Source: Rutidosis leptorrhynchoides
Taxonomy: Eukaryota > Streptophyta > Magnoliopsida > Asterales > Asteraceae
Length of the DNA stretch: 64,000 bases
Reading direction: 5' to 3'
Assembly (NCBI RefSeq): GCF_046630445.1
Contig: NC_092339.1
Span: 59,976,501 to 60,040,500 of the forward strand
Shown: piece after piece, positions 12,215 through 27,711 of the stretch
How positions within the stretch are numbered: position 1 is the first letter of the stretch
Layout: the number at the start of each line of letters is the position of its first letter
Notes under the pieces: generated by a model
What the model was told of the DNA's origin: nothing
The model's input: the letters and a program-made list of their open reading frames with translations, nothing else
Databases searched by the model: none
Made by a program: the position numbers and the translations under genes

Positions 12215-13003
12215 TTAAATTGGAGCAGCATACATAATCTGAGCATTCAACACCTCTCGATCAGAAGGATACACCAACTTGTCTTCATCAGCAAAGAAGT
12301 TGTTCAACAACATGCCATAGGGCAATCCACTCCCACCAGCTGCAGGCAATCCTGCCATCCAATTAGCAACCACATATGCCAGATTAATTGGGATTTGTTC
12401 GAGCAAAAACATCAAAATCAAAACTTCAGTTACATATAGCTCCACATCAGCATCATCTCAAAACATGACATTCTTCTTGATGACATTCATCATCTGTTGA
12501 TACTGGTCCTGAATATCTTCCTCCCTGATAATGACAGGACCACTGTTTGGCATGTAAAAACCAGGTTTACATAGTCCCGAAACAAACCCAGAAGCTGAGA
12601 ATGAATTTCCTGTAGCTGACCTCCTCGGGGCCTTTTTCACATCCTTGCTAAGACTGAAAAACTTGAAATCTCCATCTGGAATATCCAGAATCTCAGCAAA
12701 CTCCTCCAACATCCAATCGTAGGAATAACCAAACATGTTCACGTGAACACATTTCAATTTACGTGGATCAAACATATAGTTAGCATAGAATTCCCTAACA
12801 AGTCTGGGATAGTACTCATTAACTTGACGACATAGAAAAGCTCCAGCATCTATTCCCCGCCAGTACGCGGAAAAACCACCTTGAGCAACAACGTTAATAC
12901 CAGGAAGAATGGGACGATCGGCTAATAGTCGTCGTCTTTCAGCAACTTGTTGTGATGACTCTCCTTGTGATGGTCGGTGTGAAGCTCTAGCTCTTCTCTC
13001 CAT
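12215..13003 (-). pseudogene. N-terminal coding region of the MULE minus-strand gene
   Basis: Starting at the ATG at 13003 (minus strand), about 262 codons run in a single frame to 12215, broken by one in-frame TGA at 12455-12457. The protein has a basic Arg-rich start, GGFSAYWRGIDAGAFLCRQV, VREFYANYMFDP and MLEEFAEILDIPDGDF. This style is seen in plant transposon-associated proteins that often precede Ulp1 domains. I do not recognise a catalytic motif. It starts about 190 bp inside the TATA-like site of the right terminal repeat. It may be the first exon of the same gene as the Ulp1 exons at 11433-10936 or a separate gene; the sequence alone does not decide. Confidence 0.6.
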
Positions 13004-13107
13004 GGATATTAACTGAGATTAACTGTAAATAACAAACTAATTAAAAATAATCATCATACAAAAAAAAAAAAAAATACTATAATTAGTGAAGAAAAATGCT
13101 TAAATTA

Positions 13108-13311
13108 GTACCTTAAAGTGCCTTTAATCAATGAATTGCACAAGGATAGAATTTTTATGAGACTGTGAAATCAAAGTTCCAGGGTCATACTATAAATAGG
13201 GTAAAATCTTATCCGACAAAAATCTAAGAAATCTTACTAAATCTTATCTGAAAATCTAACATCTGATTAGATAAGGTCGCAAGTTCGCAAGACGCAAGGA
13301 CGCAAGCTTGC
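13108..13311 (-). repeat. Right terminal inverted repeat of the MULE, inner part
   Basis: The reverse complement aligns with 7480-7660 of the left end: CGAACTTGCGACCTTATCT, the TATA region and ACAGTCTCATAAAAATT are shared. The repeat is interrupted after 13311 by the nested LTR element and resumes at 22775. Confidence 0.82.
13191..13199 (-). promoter_or_regulatory. TATA-like site in the right MULE terminal repeat
   Basis: The minus strand reads CTATTTATA in the position equivalent to TATATATA in the left terminal repeat, about 190 bp before the minus-strand ATG at 13003. Confidence 0.5.
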
Positions 13312-15271
13312 TGAAAGGACCCGTTCATATACATTATAAACGATTCACAATAGTTGATTACATCGCGAGGTATTTGACCTCTATATGATACATTTTACAA
13401 ACATTGCATTCGTTTTTAAAAGACAAACTTTCTTTACAACGAAAGTTGACGGCATGCACACCATTTCATAATACATCCAACTATAATTGACATAATAATA
13501 ATCTTGATGAACTCAATGACTCGAATGCAACGTCTTTCAAAATATGCCATGAATGACTCCAAGTAATATCCTTAAAATGAGCTAATGCACAGAGGAAGAT
13601 TTCTTTAATACCTGAGAATAAACATGCTTTAAAGTGTCAACCAAAAGGTTGGTGAGTTCATAGGTTTATCATAACAATCATTTCAATATATTAATAGACC
13701 ACAAGATTTCCGTTTATAAATATATGTACACTCGCAATTGTATAAAAGTATTCTATAAATTGTAGGCACCCGGTAACAAGCCTTAACGTTCATGCTTTAC
13801 CCTCTGAAGTACACCAGATCAGGTGTGTTTAAAATAACCTCGAAGTACTAAAGCATCCCATAGTCAGGATGGGGTTTGTCAGGCCCAATAGATCTATCTT
13901 TAGGATTCGCGCCTACCGTACATAGACAAGTAGTTTAATGTTACCAAGCTAAGGGTATATTTCTGGTTTAAACCCACGTAGAATTAGTTTTAGTACTTGT
14001 GCCTATTTCGTAAAACATTTATAAAAAACAGCGCATGTATTCTCAGTCCCAAAAATATATATAAAAGGGAGCAAATGAAACTCACCATACTGTATTTCGT
14101 AGTAAAAATACATATAACGTCATTTAACAAGTGCAAGGTTGGCCTCGGATTCACAAACCTATATTAATTATATATATTTATATGTTGGTCAATATTTGTC
14201 TAACAATTTTTGGTCAAGTCATAGTGTACCACAATCCTAATGCTCGAGACTAATATGCAAAAGTCAACAAAAGTCAACTTGACCCAAAATGACTTCTAAA
14301 ATTTATACGTGTTTATTATATAACTTAACTATAGTCGTTTTATATATTTAAATATATTTATTAGATTTTATAATAATAAAATTCATTTATTAATAAAAAT
14401 TTATATTAACGTTTATATATGATAAAATATACTTTTATATATCTTAAGTAGTAAAATTTATAAAGTTCACTTAATATCGTAAAACTATAGTGGTAAGTAT
14501 TATTAATGTAATTATATTACGCGTGGTGAAAAATATCTTTGTATCCCCTATTTATTTGATAAAATAATATTGATCATAATAATAATAAGTAAAAGTTGTA
14601 TTATTTTGTAATAATAATTATTATTATTCTATAAAAAAATAACAATATTTATATTTACTAAAAATGGTATTATGATAAAATGATAATACTAACATAATAG
14701 TAATAATGATATTTTATAATAACAATGATATTTCTATTAAAATAATAACGACGATAGTAATAATAATCATTTTAACAATAATACTAAAATTCAGTTGACT
14801 ATAACTTCTAATCCGTTCATCGAAACCATTCGATATCTAAATGAAAAGTTCTTAATTTTTCGCTAGCTTTCCAATGACATGCATATCATATACCTTATCT
14901 TAGTAGCATATGTATCTAATTCAGGATTCAACAAACCTATCTAAGGACAATATCGAATGTACAAGCATGCATAATCCTATATACTCGAGCACTAGTCAGA
15001 GATACACTATTGATATATAAAAGTAAAGTTATGAGTGCTCACGTATCAATATTGAGATTCAATATTGTAGGAAAGTACGTAGTCGCAACGGAGATGATAA
15101 ACACTAGATTGACCTCACGAGCATACCCATGAACCATACCCATCACCTCCATAGCTATAACCCATAATTTCCTTAGCTTCGACTCATTCAAAAAACTATT
15201 TTTAAATCACTCGGACATCACTCTGTCGTAATATTTTATGTATACTAATAATATCTTGAAATAATACAGAG

Positions 15272-15360
<89 letters not shown>

Positions 15361-16285
15361 CGATTGAGAGAGTTTAGAGAAATATATTTTCAAGTTTCTA
15401 TGAAATAATGAAACCTATTGAATTCTATCTATAATAGATTTTTGAATTATTAAAGTGAATTATTAAAGTGAATTATTAAAGTATGAATTATTAAAGTGAA
15501 TTATTAAAGTGAATTATTAAAGTTAAAGTAAAGTAAAAGTAAAGTAAAGGTAAAGTTAAAGTATAGTAAAAGTATAAAAACTATGTATGTATAATACGCG
15601 TATAAATATATATAATATTAATTTAAATCGTTATATATATTTAATGAAATAAAATATAAATATCGTTATATTTATTATACTGGTTAAGTAATGAGTTGTC
15701 AAAAGTGATTCTAGATATTTAGAAAAGTTATATACGTTTTAATAATAAAGTTCTTTTTAAACTGAAAACGTTTTTGTACGTTTGAAAATAGATTAATAGA
15801 ATATTATGGAAACCAATTCTCCACTAGCTTTTGTCTAACTTTCGTAAATGACACTTTTTATTTTTATTTATAAATAGCTTTACAAATTATTCTGAATATC
15901 GTTAAGAGGAATAGATTTTCTCAAATCATAGTGGACCTCTCAACAGAGACTTGTAATCATAATTCAATGTTTCTGATAATCCAATCATTTAATATATTTT
16001 TTTTTAATTTCGTCGATAATCATATTGAAACAAATACGTTCATATAAAGCATTATACGTTTAAATACTTTGTTGACATTTTCAATTTATAACATATACAC
16101 ATATACATACATATTCATATATGTTCATTTAATGGTTCGTGAATCATTGGAATTTGGTCGAGGTTTAAATGAATGTATAAACATAGTTAAAATCCTTGAG
16201 ATTTAACTTAACAAACATTGCTTATCGTGTCAGAATAATATAAAGATAAAGTTTAAATTTAGTCGGAAATTTCCGGGTCGTCACA
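13312..16285 (-). repeat. 3' LTR of the nested LARD-like element
   Basis: 2974 bp. It carries a (TA)n tract at 15275-15357 and, just beyond it, a run of ATTATTAAAGTGA repeats near 15446-15520. It is nearly identical to 19768-22769. Confidence 0.9.
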
Positions 16286-16315
16286 GTACCTACCCGTTAA
16301 AGAAATTTCGTCCCC
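16286..16315 (-). promoter_or_regulatory. Polypurine tract of the nested LARD-like element
   Basis: The minus strand reads GGGGACGAAATTTCTTTAAC followed by GGGTAGGTAC, ending directly at the LTR. The same sequence precedes the 3' LTR of the larger element at 38011-38038. Confidence 0.75.
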
Positions 16316-18939
16316 GAAATTTGATAGAGGTCGTTATGGCTAACAATGAGAATGTTATTATGACGATTATGAAGTTTTATCATGTCTAAGAAGTATGGAT
16401 AAAATAATTCGATTACTCAAAGCGTATGAGGGAAGTTATCGCAAATGAAGGAAATAAGATTATAATGATTCGTCATATCTTTTGACGTCATCACAATTGA
16501 TCTCCGAATTTAAAGAAAATCTTTGTAATCTATGTTGGATTTGATGCTTCGGTGATTAAGGAGATTATGATTCTCTTCGAATTAATACGATAATCCATCT
16601 TGATTTCTCTGTCGGGTATTTCACTATAAATCCACCTCCTTCGTTTCCTTACAACTCACACCTTCTATTCTTTCTCCCTCAACTCATATTTTAAAGTATT
16701 TGTCAATATGCTTCATCCAGTACTGATTCTCGATATACTCCTCACTTTCATATCTGTTGTTCTTCTTTTTCATCTGCCTCCGGAAGAATCTATTTACTTC
16801 TACTATACTCTCGATTTTATAGTGTTTTTAGTTCTTCCGTGTCTTTATATTGCTATATGCATCGATATATACGGTTTATAATTTTTGGGTGATTGTTGGG
16901 TTTTATATCTTCCCTTATATTTCAAAGCCCCTGCTTTTGTCTTCTATAATCATTGACATCCACAGTTAATGCTCCCTTCTATTTGCTGCGATTTATACTC
17001 CAATTTCTATTTTGGAGTTTTGTCCTTTCGTTTCTTCTTCTTGCGATTAAGCAACGTTTGTGATGGTCCAGTATTCGCAGATATGAATTTCAGAATGAAC
17101 ATAGTTAATGTTCTAAGAAGGAAATGGTAATGGCACGATCTTGATTTGTTAATTTACCAGAATTCCCTGAAAAGACCGAATCATCAAGAAAATATATTCT
17201 TGATATTTTTAGAGATTAAATAGAATACAAGAGTCGTGTAACATGGAACATGATGACGGCATGGTCTGTGAATCGTCATGTCCCATTAGAAACTCAGCAT
17301 GACTTACTGTAATATAATCGCGTTGATCAAGTGTCATTATATTATACTAACTCATGCTTCAGTTCCCAACACTACTTCAAAACATTCATAATTTAAACTC
17401 GAAAGTTTATAGAATATAGAAACTAATAGTTTCTTATACGATGTAACACTGATAGCGCAAAGAGATAAATGACTTCAGATAAGATTAGTTGTGAAAATAT
17501 CTTCAGAAATATCGCGGATATTTATAATGAAAGATATGATAATATCTTAGAATTTTTAATATTGATGGATGATGATGAAGATTTTTCTGTAAAGGTTTAG
17601 AATAAAGAGTAAGGTATTCGTTAATGACTTTAGCAGGCACTGAATCATTTGGATTCTTTGAAGGCAGATTTAGTCTTTGTGATTTGTCCACAGCCTCCTT
17701 CATAGTCTGTTCAATTCGTTTTCCAGTTCCAAACCTTCTCTTTTTCTCAGCTTTACCACCTTACTATTCTTTGTCATCAAACTTTTTAGTGTAAAGATCG
17801 TTTACAGTTTTTGATGCTTCGTCAGCATTTTAAGAACTAGTTTGCAGTTCAAAATATTTTTCAGAACTTCACATTCAAAGAATGTAAGTCCAGGAGATAG
17901 ACGTTTTACGTACACATATAACTGTTGGCGTAGACATGCTGCGAGATTTCAAAATACTGGTTACTGTTTTCCGATGATTCGTATGACAATTCTCGTTACA
18001 AGATGCGAATGAGTAAATGATGTGATTTCAATAAATATAATGATTTTTCGAAAAGTCAAAGATAATTGAAGTTGTTGGTAAGTTTATTGCTAAGGTGGCG
18101 AGATATGAAAGGTCCCCAGTAACGATGACGAAAGGGCAACGTATCTATCGAGGTTATAATAAGACTAGTCCAACTGAAAAGTCAAAGTTGACTTGCTGGA
18201 GCTGTGACAAAACTGTCTACTTTGAAAAGGAATTGAAAAGTCATTTTAGCTAATAAATGCCAAAGGGTCAGACACGGATACGCGTCGAAATATGACTTTG
18301 GCTTCGAGAGCTTTTTAGGTACATAAATGTGGGTAATATGTGGTTGGATCATCATCTCGATTGTTCATTGTTTGAAGTGTCTTCGAAAACTTCGGAGAGT
18401 TTGAACACAGTTTGTAATCGTTAATATACATATGATGTTACACAGTTTTGAAGTCAAAGTATAGCTTTGAAAGATGTAGGAATCTAAGAGTGATGTCTTC
18501 TGTTAAATCATGACTTGGATTTTGATTTGTCAAAATCAGAATGCGTAATCAAATTTGGGTGAGAATGGTTGTTTTGATTACTATACAAGAATGTATATTG
18601 TTGTGAGATTTTGGGAGTATAGTTGATGATTTGCTTAATCAGATTCGAAAAATGTAACATATTAATTGTGAATTTATATATCTCTCGGGTATTACCTACC
18701 CGTTAAAAAAAAATTTCACAATTAATATTTTGTACAACAGAATTTTATTACAGTCTTTATGAAAATATATATGTGCATATTTTCTTCAGATGTAACATAG
18801 ATTTAATGAGTTAATATTAAATTAAACTCATTTGATTTACGGTTGAAACTAGAACTGAATAATCCCTAAAGACTTTAGAAATTACATAACTTTTACGGAG
18901 TATTTATTCAATAAAATTGAAATTATGAATTAATACTTC

Positions 18940-19370
18940 GTTATTTGTTGGTGTTTGTAACCCTTGCACCATATTCTCGAAAGCCACTACTCGAACACGA
19001 AGCGCGTTGACTTCTTCTATTACACCGGGGTGATTGTCGGTTCGAACGAGCGGATAAATAAAATCTAGAATTTGATGTAGTATATAATCGTGACGAGATA
19101 CTCTGGAAATGAGAGAGAAAATGGTGTTTCGAACCGATTCGCTGGTAAGTGCTTCAGGTTCATCGCCAAGAGGGCAATGTGGTGGATGGAAGGGATCACC
19201 TTCTTCTTGTCTCCAATTATTGAAGAGACTACGAACCTATCCCCAATTCATCCAGAATAGATGATGGCTAATTGGTTGATCCATTCCGGTCACACTGCTT
19301 TCGGAGCTTGAGTGGGATTCCATATCGGAATTCGAGGGACTTGAACTAATGACGAATTCCATTTCGTTCG
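18940..19370 (-). other. Remnant of the small LARD-family coding region
   Basis: On the minus strand this part of the internal domain is clearly related to the open frame at 33490-33990. Shared stretches include SSSES/SSSDS-SVTG, DQPI/HQPI, RQEEG/RREEG, SVRNT/PVRNT and ALRVRVVAFENMV against ELRARVVALENMV. It looks broken (about one break). The surrounding text has no other coding character. Confidence 0.65.
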
Positions 19371-19753
19371 AGTGAATAAAGGATTTTTCGATATGAAATG
19401 ATTTTTCGCCTATCGGGTGGTATTCTAATTACATAGAATATCTATATATATAGTGCAAAAGATTTCGTAGATTACGGAGGAATTTACGTGATATGTCAGG
19501 CAAAGTTTACAGTAACAGATACGCTAAGATATGGATTAGCAGATACGCTAAGATATGAATTTTGTCTATACACTATTCATGAAATCAATGCAGTAAGACG
19601 TGTCTAGACTAAGAATGATAAGAAGGCAGTTTACGACAAAAATTATAAGCAAAACTTTTGACATGCAGACACGGTCGAAGTCCAGGCTCACTAATGCATC
19701 CTAACAATTATCAGTTAGACACACTAATGCAGACCAGGTTCGCTAAGACCACC

Positions 19754-19765
19754 GCTCTGATACCA
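19754..19765 (-). promoter_or_regulatory. Primer-binding site, initiator Met-tRNA type
   Basis: The minus strand reads TGGTATCAGAGC, complementary to the 3' end of plant initiator Met-tRNA, two bases inside the 5' LTR. Confidence 0.8.
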
Positions 19766-19767
19766 AC

Positions 19768-22769
<3,002 letters not shown>

Positions 22770-22774
22770 CTTGC

Positions 22775-22869
22775 GCCTTGCATCTTGCGAGGGCAACCTG
22801 GCAAAAAAAAATTTTTTGGGTTCCAGCGCAAGAAACTTGCTGGGAATGGGCATTTTGGCTATAATCCCC
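22775..22869 (-). repeat. Right terminal inverted repeat of the MULE, outer part
   Basis: The reverse complement reads GGGGATTATAGCCAAAATGC and matches the left terminus through AGCAAGTTTCTTGCGCTGG and TTGCCAGGTTGCCCTCGCAA. It is continuous with 13108-13311 once the LTR insertion is disregarded. Confidence 0.85.
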
Positions 22870-23095
22870 TTTTTTTGTTACCCGAAAGTATATATTTTCA
22901 CTGATTGATTTAGTATGAATAAAACCACTTACATATGTGGATGGGCTTTAAAATAGTTTCAAACAACATGTATGTAGTAAACTATACTAGACATTGAATT
23001 CAATATATGGATGGAGGCTAAATTCATGTGAAACAAACTAAGTTGTAATTCGAATCTAAATCAAAATTCTCACTTAATTCACGAATCCCAATCAC
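22870..23095. other. Unassigned flanking DNA between the MULE and a MITE
   Basis: AT-rich, with no coding region or repeat that I recognise. Confidence 0.6.
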
Positions 23096-23098
23096 TAA

Positions 23099-24085
23099 GG
23101 TGGTGTTTGGTTCACGGATTTGAAATCCAAGATTTTCAAATCCCATGGGATTTTAAATCCTATAGGATTTAAAATGCTAGTATTTGAAATCCTATGTTAT
23201 GTTTGGTTCATAGTTTTAATTCAAAGGATTTTAAACAGATATCGAAAATATCTCATCTTCTTTCTTTCTTCTGACTTCTGCATTCTTTCTTTCAAATGCT
23301 AGTATTTGAAATCTTATGTTATGTTTGGTTCATAGTTTTAATTCAAAGGATTTTAAACAGATATCGAAAATATCTCATCTTCTGTCTTTCTTCTGACTTC
23401 TGCATTCTTTCTTTCAAATGCTAGTATTTGAAATCCTATGTTATGTTTGGTTCATAGTTTTAATTCAAAGGATTTTAAACAGATATCGAAAATATCTCAT
23501 CTTCTTTCTTTCTTCTCACTTCTACAATTAAATTTATATAATGACTTAATGAGCACCGCCATGGCCAATATCTTCAACCACCACCATCGCCATGGTCGAG
23601 ATCTTCAACAACCACCACCATGGCCGAGATCTTCAGACCCATATGAATTTGATTTGTAAAATATGAAGTTATTAAGGTTTTGATTTGTAATATATAATGA
23701 TATGATATATGTTACAACTGAGCATCAATTGATGTTGTTGTTTATATGATATATGTTAGGTAAAAATAAAATATTGAAAAAATAGAACTTAGCATGAACA
23801 TGGGTTTGATAAGCACGAAGGTGGATTTTGTATAGAACTTTGTGAGGAAGAAGAAAAAAAGGTGGGTGAGTTTTGTAGAAGTTTGTGGGGAAGAAGAAAA
23901 TATTGGTGGGTTTTATCTAATTTTTGGTACAGAGAGATTTGGGAATTGAAATCCCACCCTCACCCTTTGGATTTAAGAATCCCTAATTAAATTACAAATC
24001 TCTCTTCAAAATCCTTTAACCAAACATATCATTTCATGAGATTTCAAATGCAAATTCCATGAAATCTCACCAACCAAACGCACCC
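23099..24085. mobile_element. Harbinger/Tourist-like MITE with TAA duplication
   Basis: The ends are inverted: GGTGGTGTTTGGTT at 23099 and, on the minus strand from 24085, GGGTGCGTTTGGTT. The trinucleotide TAA flanks both sides (23096-23098 and 24086-24088). Near both ends the text is rich in TTTGAAATC/GATTTCAAA words. The 987-bp element has no transposase frame. Terminal sequence and a 3-bp TAA target fit PIF/Harbinger MITEs. An internal tandem triplication accounts for over a third of its length. Confidence 0.75.
23172..23526. repeat. 122-bp tandem repeat, three copies, inside the MITE
   Basis: Units begin AAATGCTAGTATTTGAAATC at 23172, 23294 and 23416 and are almost identical, the last being shortened at its end. 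Unit ends carry a CTTTCTTTCTTCTGACTTCTG stretch. Confidence 0.92.
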
Positions 24086-25154
24086 TAAGGAATTTAGTTT
24101 GATGGTCTACATGCACATATAAGATAAAAAATATCTGTAACAAATGAATAAAATAATAAATTTAATTCAAACAATAACTGATATTCATTGTGACGACCCG
24201 AAAATTTCCGACCAAATTTAAACTTAATCTTTATATGTTTCCGACACGATGAGCAAAGTCTATAACATTGAAATCTCCAAAAACTTTGAGCTATGTTCAT
24301 GTATTCATTTACCCTTCGATTGCTCTCGATGATTCACGAACAATTAATTGTAAATAGATATGTGTTTATGTATATATAAATAACAATTCAAAATATAATT
24401 TGAAGTATTATATGTTGTTGTTATTAAAAATTAATAAAATAAAAATAGTATATTTAATTATTATTTAAAATATATCTCTATATATAAATAAAGTATATTA
24501 AATATAAATATTAAATGATTGTAATACTCGTTTAATGTTTCGATTGATATTAAACAAGTTAAATTCAAACTTATGTAATTTTAAAATAAACGGTGATACG
24601 AAAATGGGTTCTATAAATTTTAGGCTTATTAAAAATATTTTTAGGAACTATTTGTTAAGTTTTAACACTTTTTATATTTTACCCAGAATTGAGAGAGACA
24701 GTTGATGTAATTTTTATTTAATAAATTAATGATCAAATTTTATACCATAATGACAAAAATAAATAAAGATACTTAAATTAAAAATTTGGGACTTTTCTGA
24801 AAACTTTTATCCGCCATTGATTAACCATGGAGCACGATATAGCAATCCGTGAAAACTGTCGATAGAAATAAATCCAATTACTCGGTCGCTACACTATTCT
24901 TTTAGTTGATTTACTTATTCCCTGTCATTGTCTTGTTTTCATTCACTCACCACTTAATCTATATATATTTACATATATGTATATAACATACTTACACTTG
25001 CACATGGGATTTAAATCACAGACAACTATTTTCACCTTTATATATATGTGAAAGATACTTGTAACAAACACAATCAATAAACCAAATTACTTATTTCCTG
25101 GTCACTGTTTTTTTCCTTTTCTTGATTTTTCCTGATTACTAGTAGATCATATTA

Positions 25155-25266
<112 letters not shown>

Positions 25267-27626
25267 GGACCAATTAACATACATACATACATATCAATAT
25301 TATATATATAATTATAGGAATAGACACCTACTTATAATTTTATCTCTTGTCTTTTGAGTCACCAAACAAAGAAGTGTCACGAGATATTTTTATATTCTGT
25401 CGATACTTTATTAATTTTATCAATCAACCACAGTAATCTTTTCTTATATACCATACCCTTTAATAACTTAAACACACTTACACTAACTCAAAATCATCGA
25501 CCACCATTACCATCTTTTAACTTATCAACCCAAGAACTAAAAACCATTCCTGCTAGTTATTTCTATTCCTACTTTGATCATCAACGATCAACCCTTATAA
25601 CCACCTTTAGGGTTATTTGAGTTAAATCAAACCATCACCAAAACTTCACTTTCGACCTCCAACTAAGTATCGAAAGCTGCAACTGCAACCTGCTCGATAT
25701 GTTGCTACTATGCTGTCCGAAGACCACTATGGTTTTCTGTTCGTTGTTGATGACGAAGCAAGATCAAATAAACATCATCGAACCACCATCCTTGTTCTTC
25801 TATTCGACCAAATCCCTCTGAAACCATCATCCACTTGTTCTTCTTTCAATCACCATTCACCACCTTCATTATTATTTTTTTTCTTTTCCTCACCAACACC
25901 AACATCTACAACCCGCCATCATCACAGTGATCGAGCAAACTACTACCCCATTTGTTTCTGCTTCTTTTCTACGGACATTATGAACAACTGCCATTAACCA
26001 CTTTATCGAAAGACCTACAACACCCATTTAATATTGTTGTTTAACTGATGCTATGCTTAAACTTTCCTGTTTCCTATTTCTTCGTGACACCACTAAACCC
26101 AAATACCACCATCACCAATCGATAAACCCATCGCCTTCTTCTTCCTTCACTTCCCTCACATCATGGATCATCTAGAGTCACCACCACGAACCACCAACAA
26201 ATAATTCTGCTATTGTCTTCCCTTCAATTTCACGGTTATTATTTGACAAGATACCTCAAACTACAACCCACCGTTCACCTGCAAACACTACGAAACGATT
26301 CTGCTGCAATACATTTTTTTTCTATCTTTTCTTCTAAACCGCTGTTGCTGCAGTACTTTTCTTTCTATTTCATGGTTAAATGTAAATGATGATAATGGCT
26401 AGCAATACTATGATGATTCAGAGATGATGATTAAATGGTTTTCTTGATGGCCAACCAAAAACAAAAAGGGCAAATAAAGGGACGTGTTATTTTCTTTGTG
26501 ATTAGGTAAAGTTTATGATGATGATGATGCGTTTGTATTTATGTTAACAGCTAGATCAAACCCCACACAAAAATTAACTTTACAGTTGTATTAACTTGTA
26601 CGATACCTAAATGAAATTAGTAATTTAGTTGTTGGGCCGTAACGAAATTAGTCATAATTGTTGGGCCTTAAACTAGTTTAAGTCATTGGGCTGAGAATTT
26701 GTTCTAGTTATCGAGCCTAGTTTGTTAGTTGCTCGCATACTGCTGCGTCCTACCTTTCCAGATCTAATTCCACTTCTACTACAACATGATGATGATGTAA
26801 GAAAAACTATGATGGTGTATGATAGATTATATTAGATGAAATTGATTAGATGATATGGTTATAATAATAAGCATGGTGATATACATAGTAAAACGAGTAT
26901 AATGATAAGATTGATGATGGTATGTTGATGTTAATAAGGATGATGAGAGAAATCGTGATGTTATATGATGGTCTCAAGATGTTGATGATGCGGTAGTGAT
27001 GATAAGTCGATGCGGTTAGATGATAAGTATCGTGATTAGATGATAAGATGGTAATGATATAAAAGAAAGGATGATGATGAAGATGTTGAAATGGTTTTTA
27101 TACATATAAATAATTAGGAACACGAATCTTACCAGAAAGTAACAAGCGGAGGAGTGGTTTTAGAGTGTGTCGGAACCTGGGCAATGGCGTTTTATTTTTT
27201 TGGAAAGCTTGATTCTTAAGGTAGTAATATTAGTAATTTTATTATTATTATTGTTATTGTTATCATTATTATTATTATTTTTATTATTATTATTATTGAT
27301 ATTATTATCACATCATTATTATTATTAAAGATAAGTATTAGTATTATCGTCACTATTAAAAATTATCATTTTTAAAAACTAACATTAGTATTATTATTAT
27401 TAGAATTATCATTATTTTTATCATTATTATCTTTATTATTATTTTTATGATTATAAATATTAGTTTTATGAATATTATAATTATTATTATAATTATTATT
27501 ATTATTATTATTATAATCTTTAACATTAATATTATTATTAGAATTAATATCATTACTATCTTTTTTACTATTACTAGTAACATTATTATTATTATAAGAA
27601 CTATATAATTATTTTTACAAAATTAC

Positions 27627-27710
<84 letters not shown>

Positions 27711-27711
<1 letters not shown>

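Noticed and set aside
25354-25997. Open frames in the large LTR, repeated at 39136-39707
   Set aside because: They are present in both LTRs because these are copies. They are Ser/His/Pro-rich, low in complexity and not kept at the same length.
27356-27583. Ile-rich open frames here and at 58278-58502
   Set aside because: They are translations of (ATT)n-rich sequence in the LARD-like LTRs.
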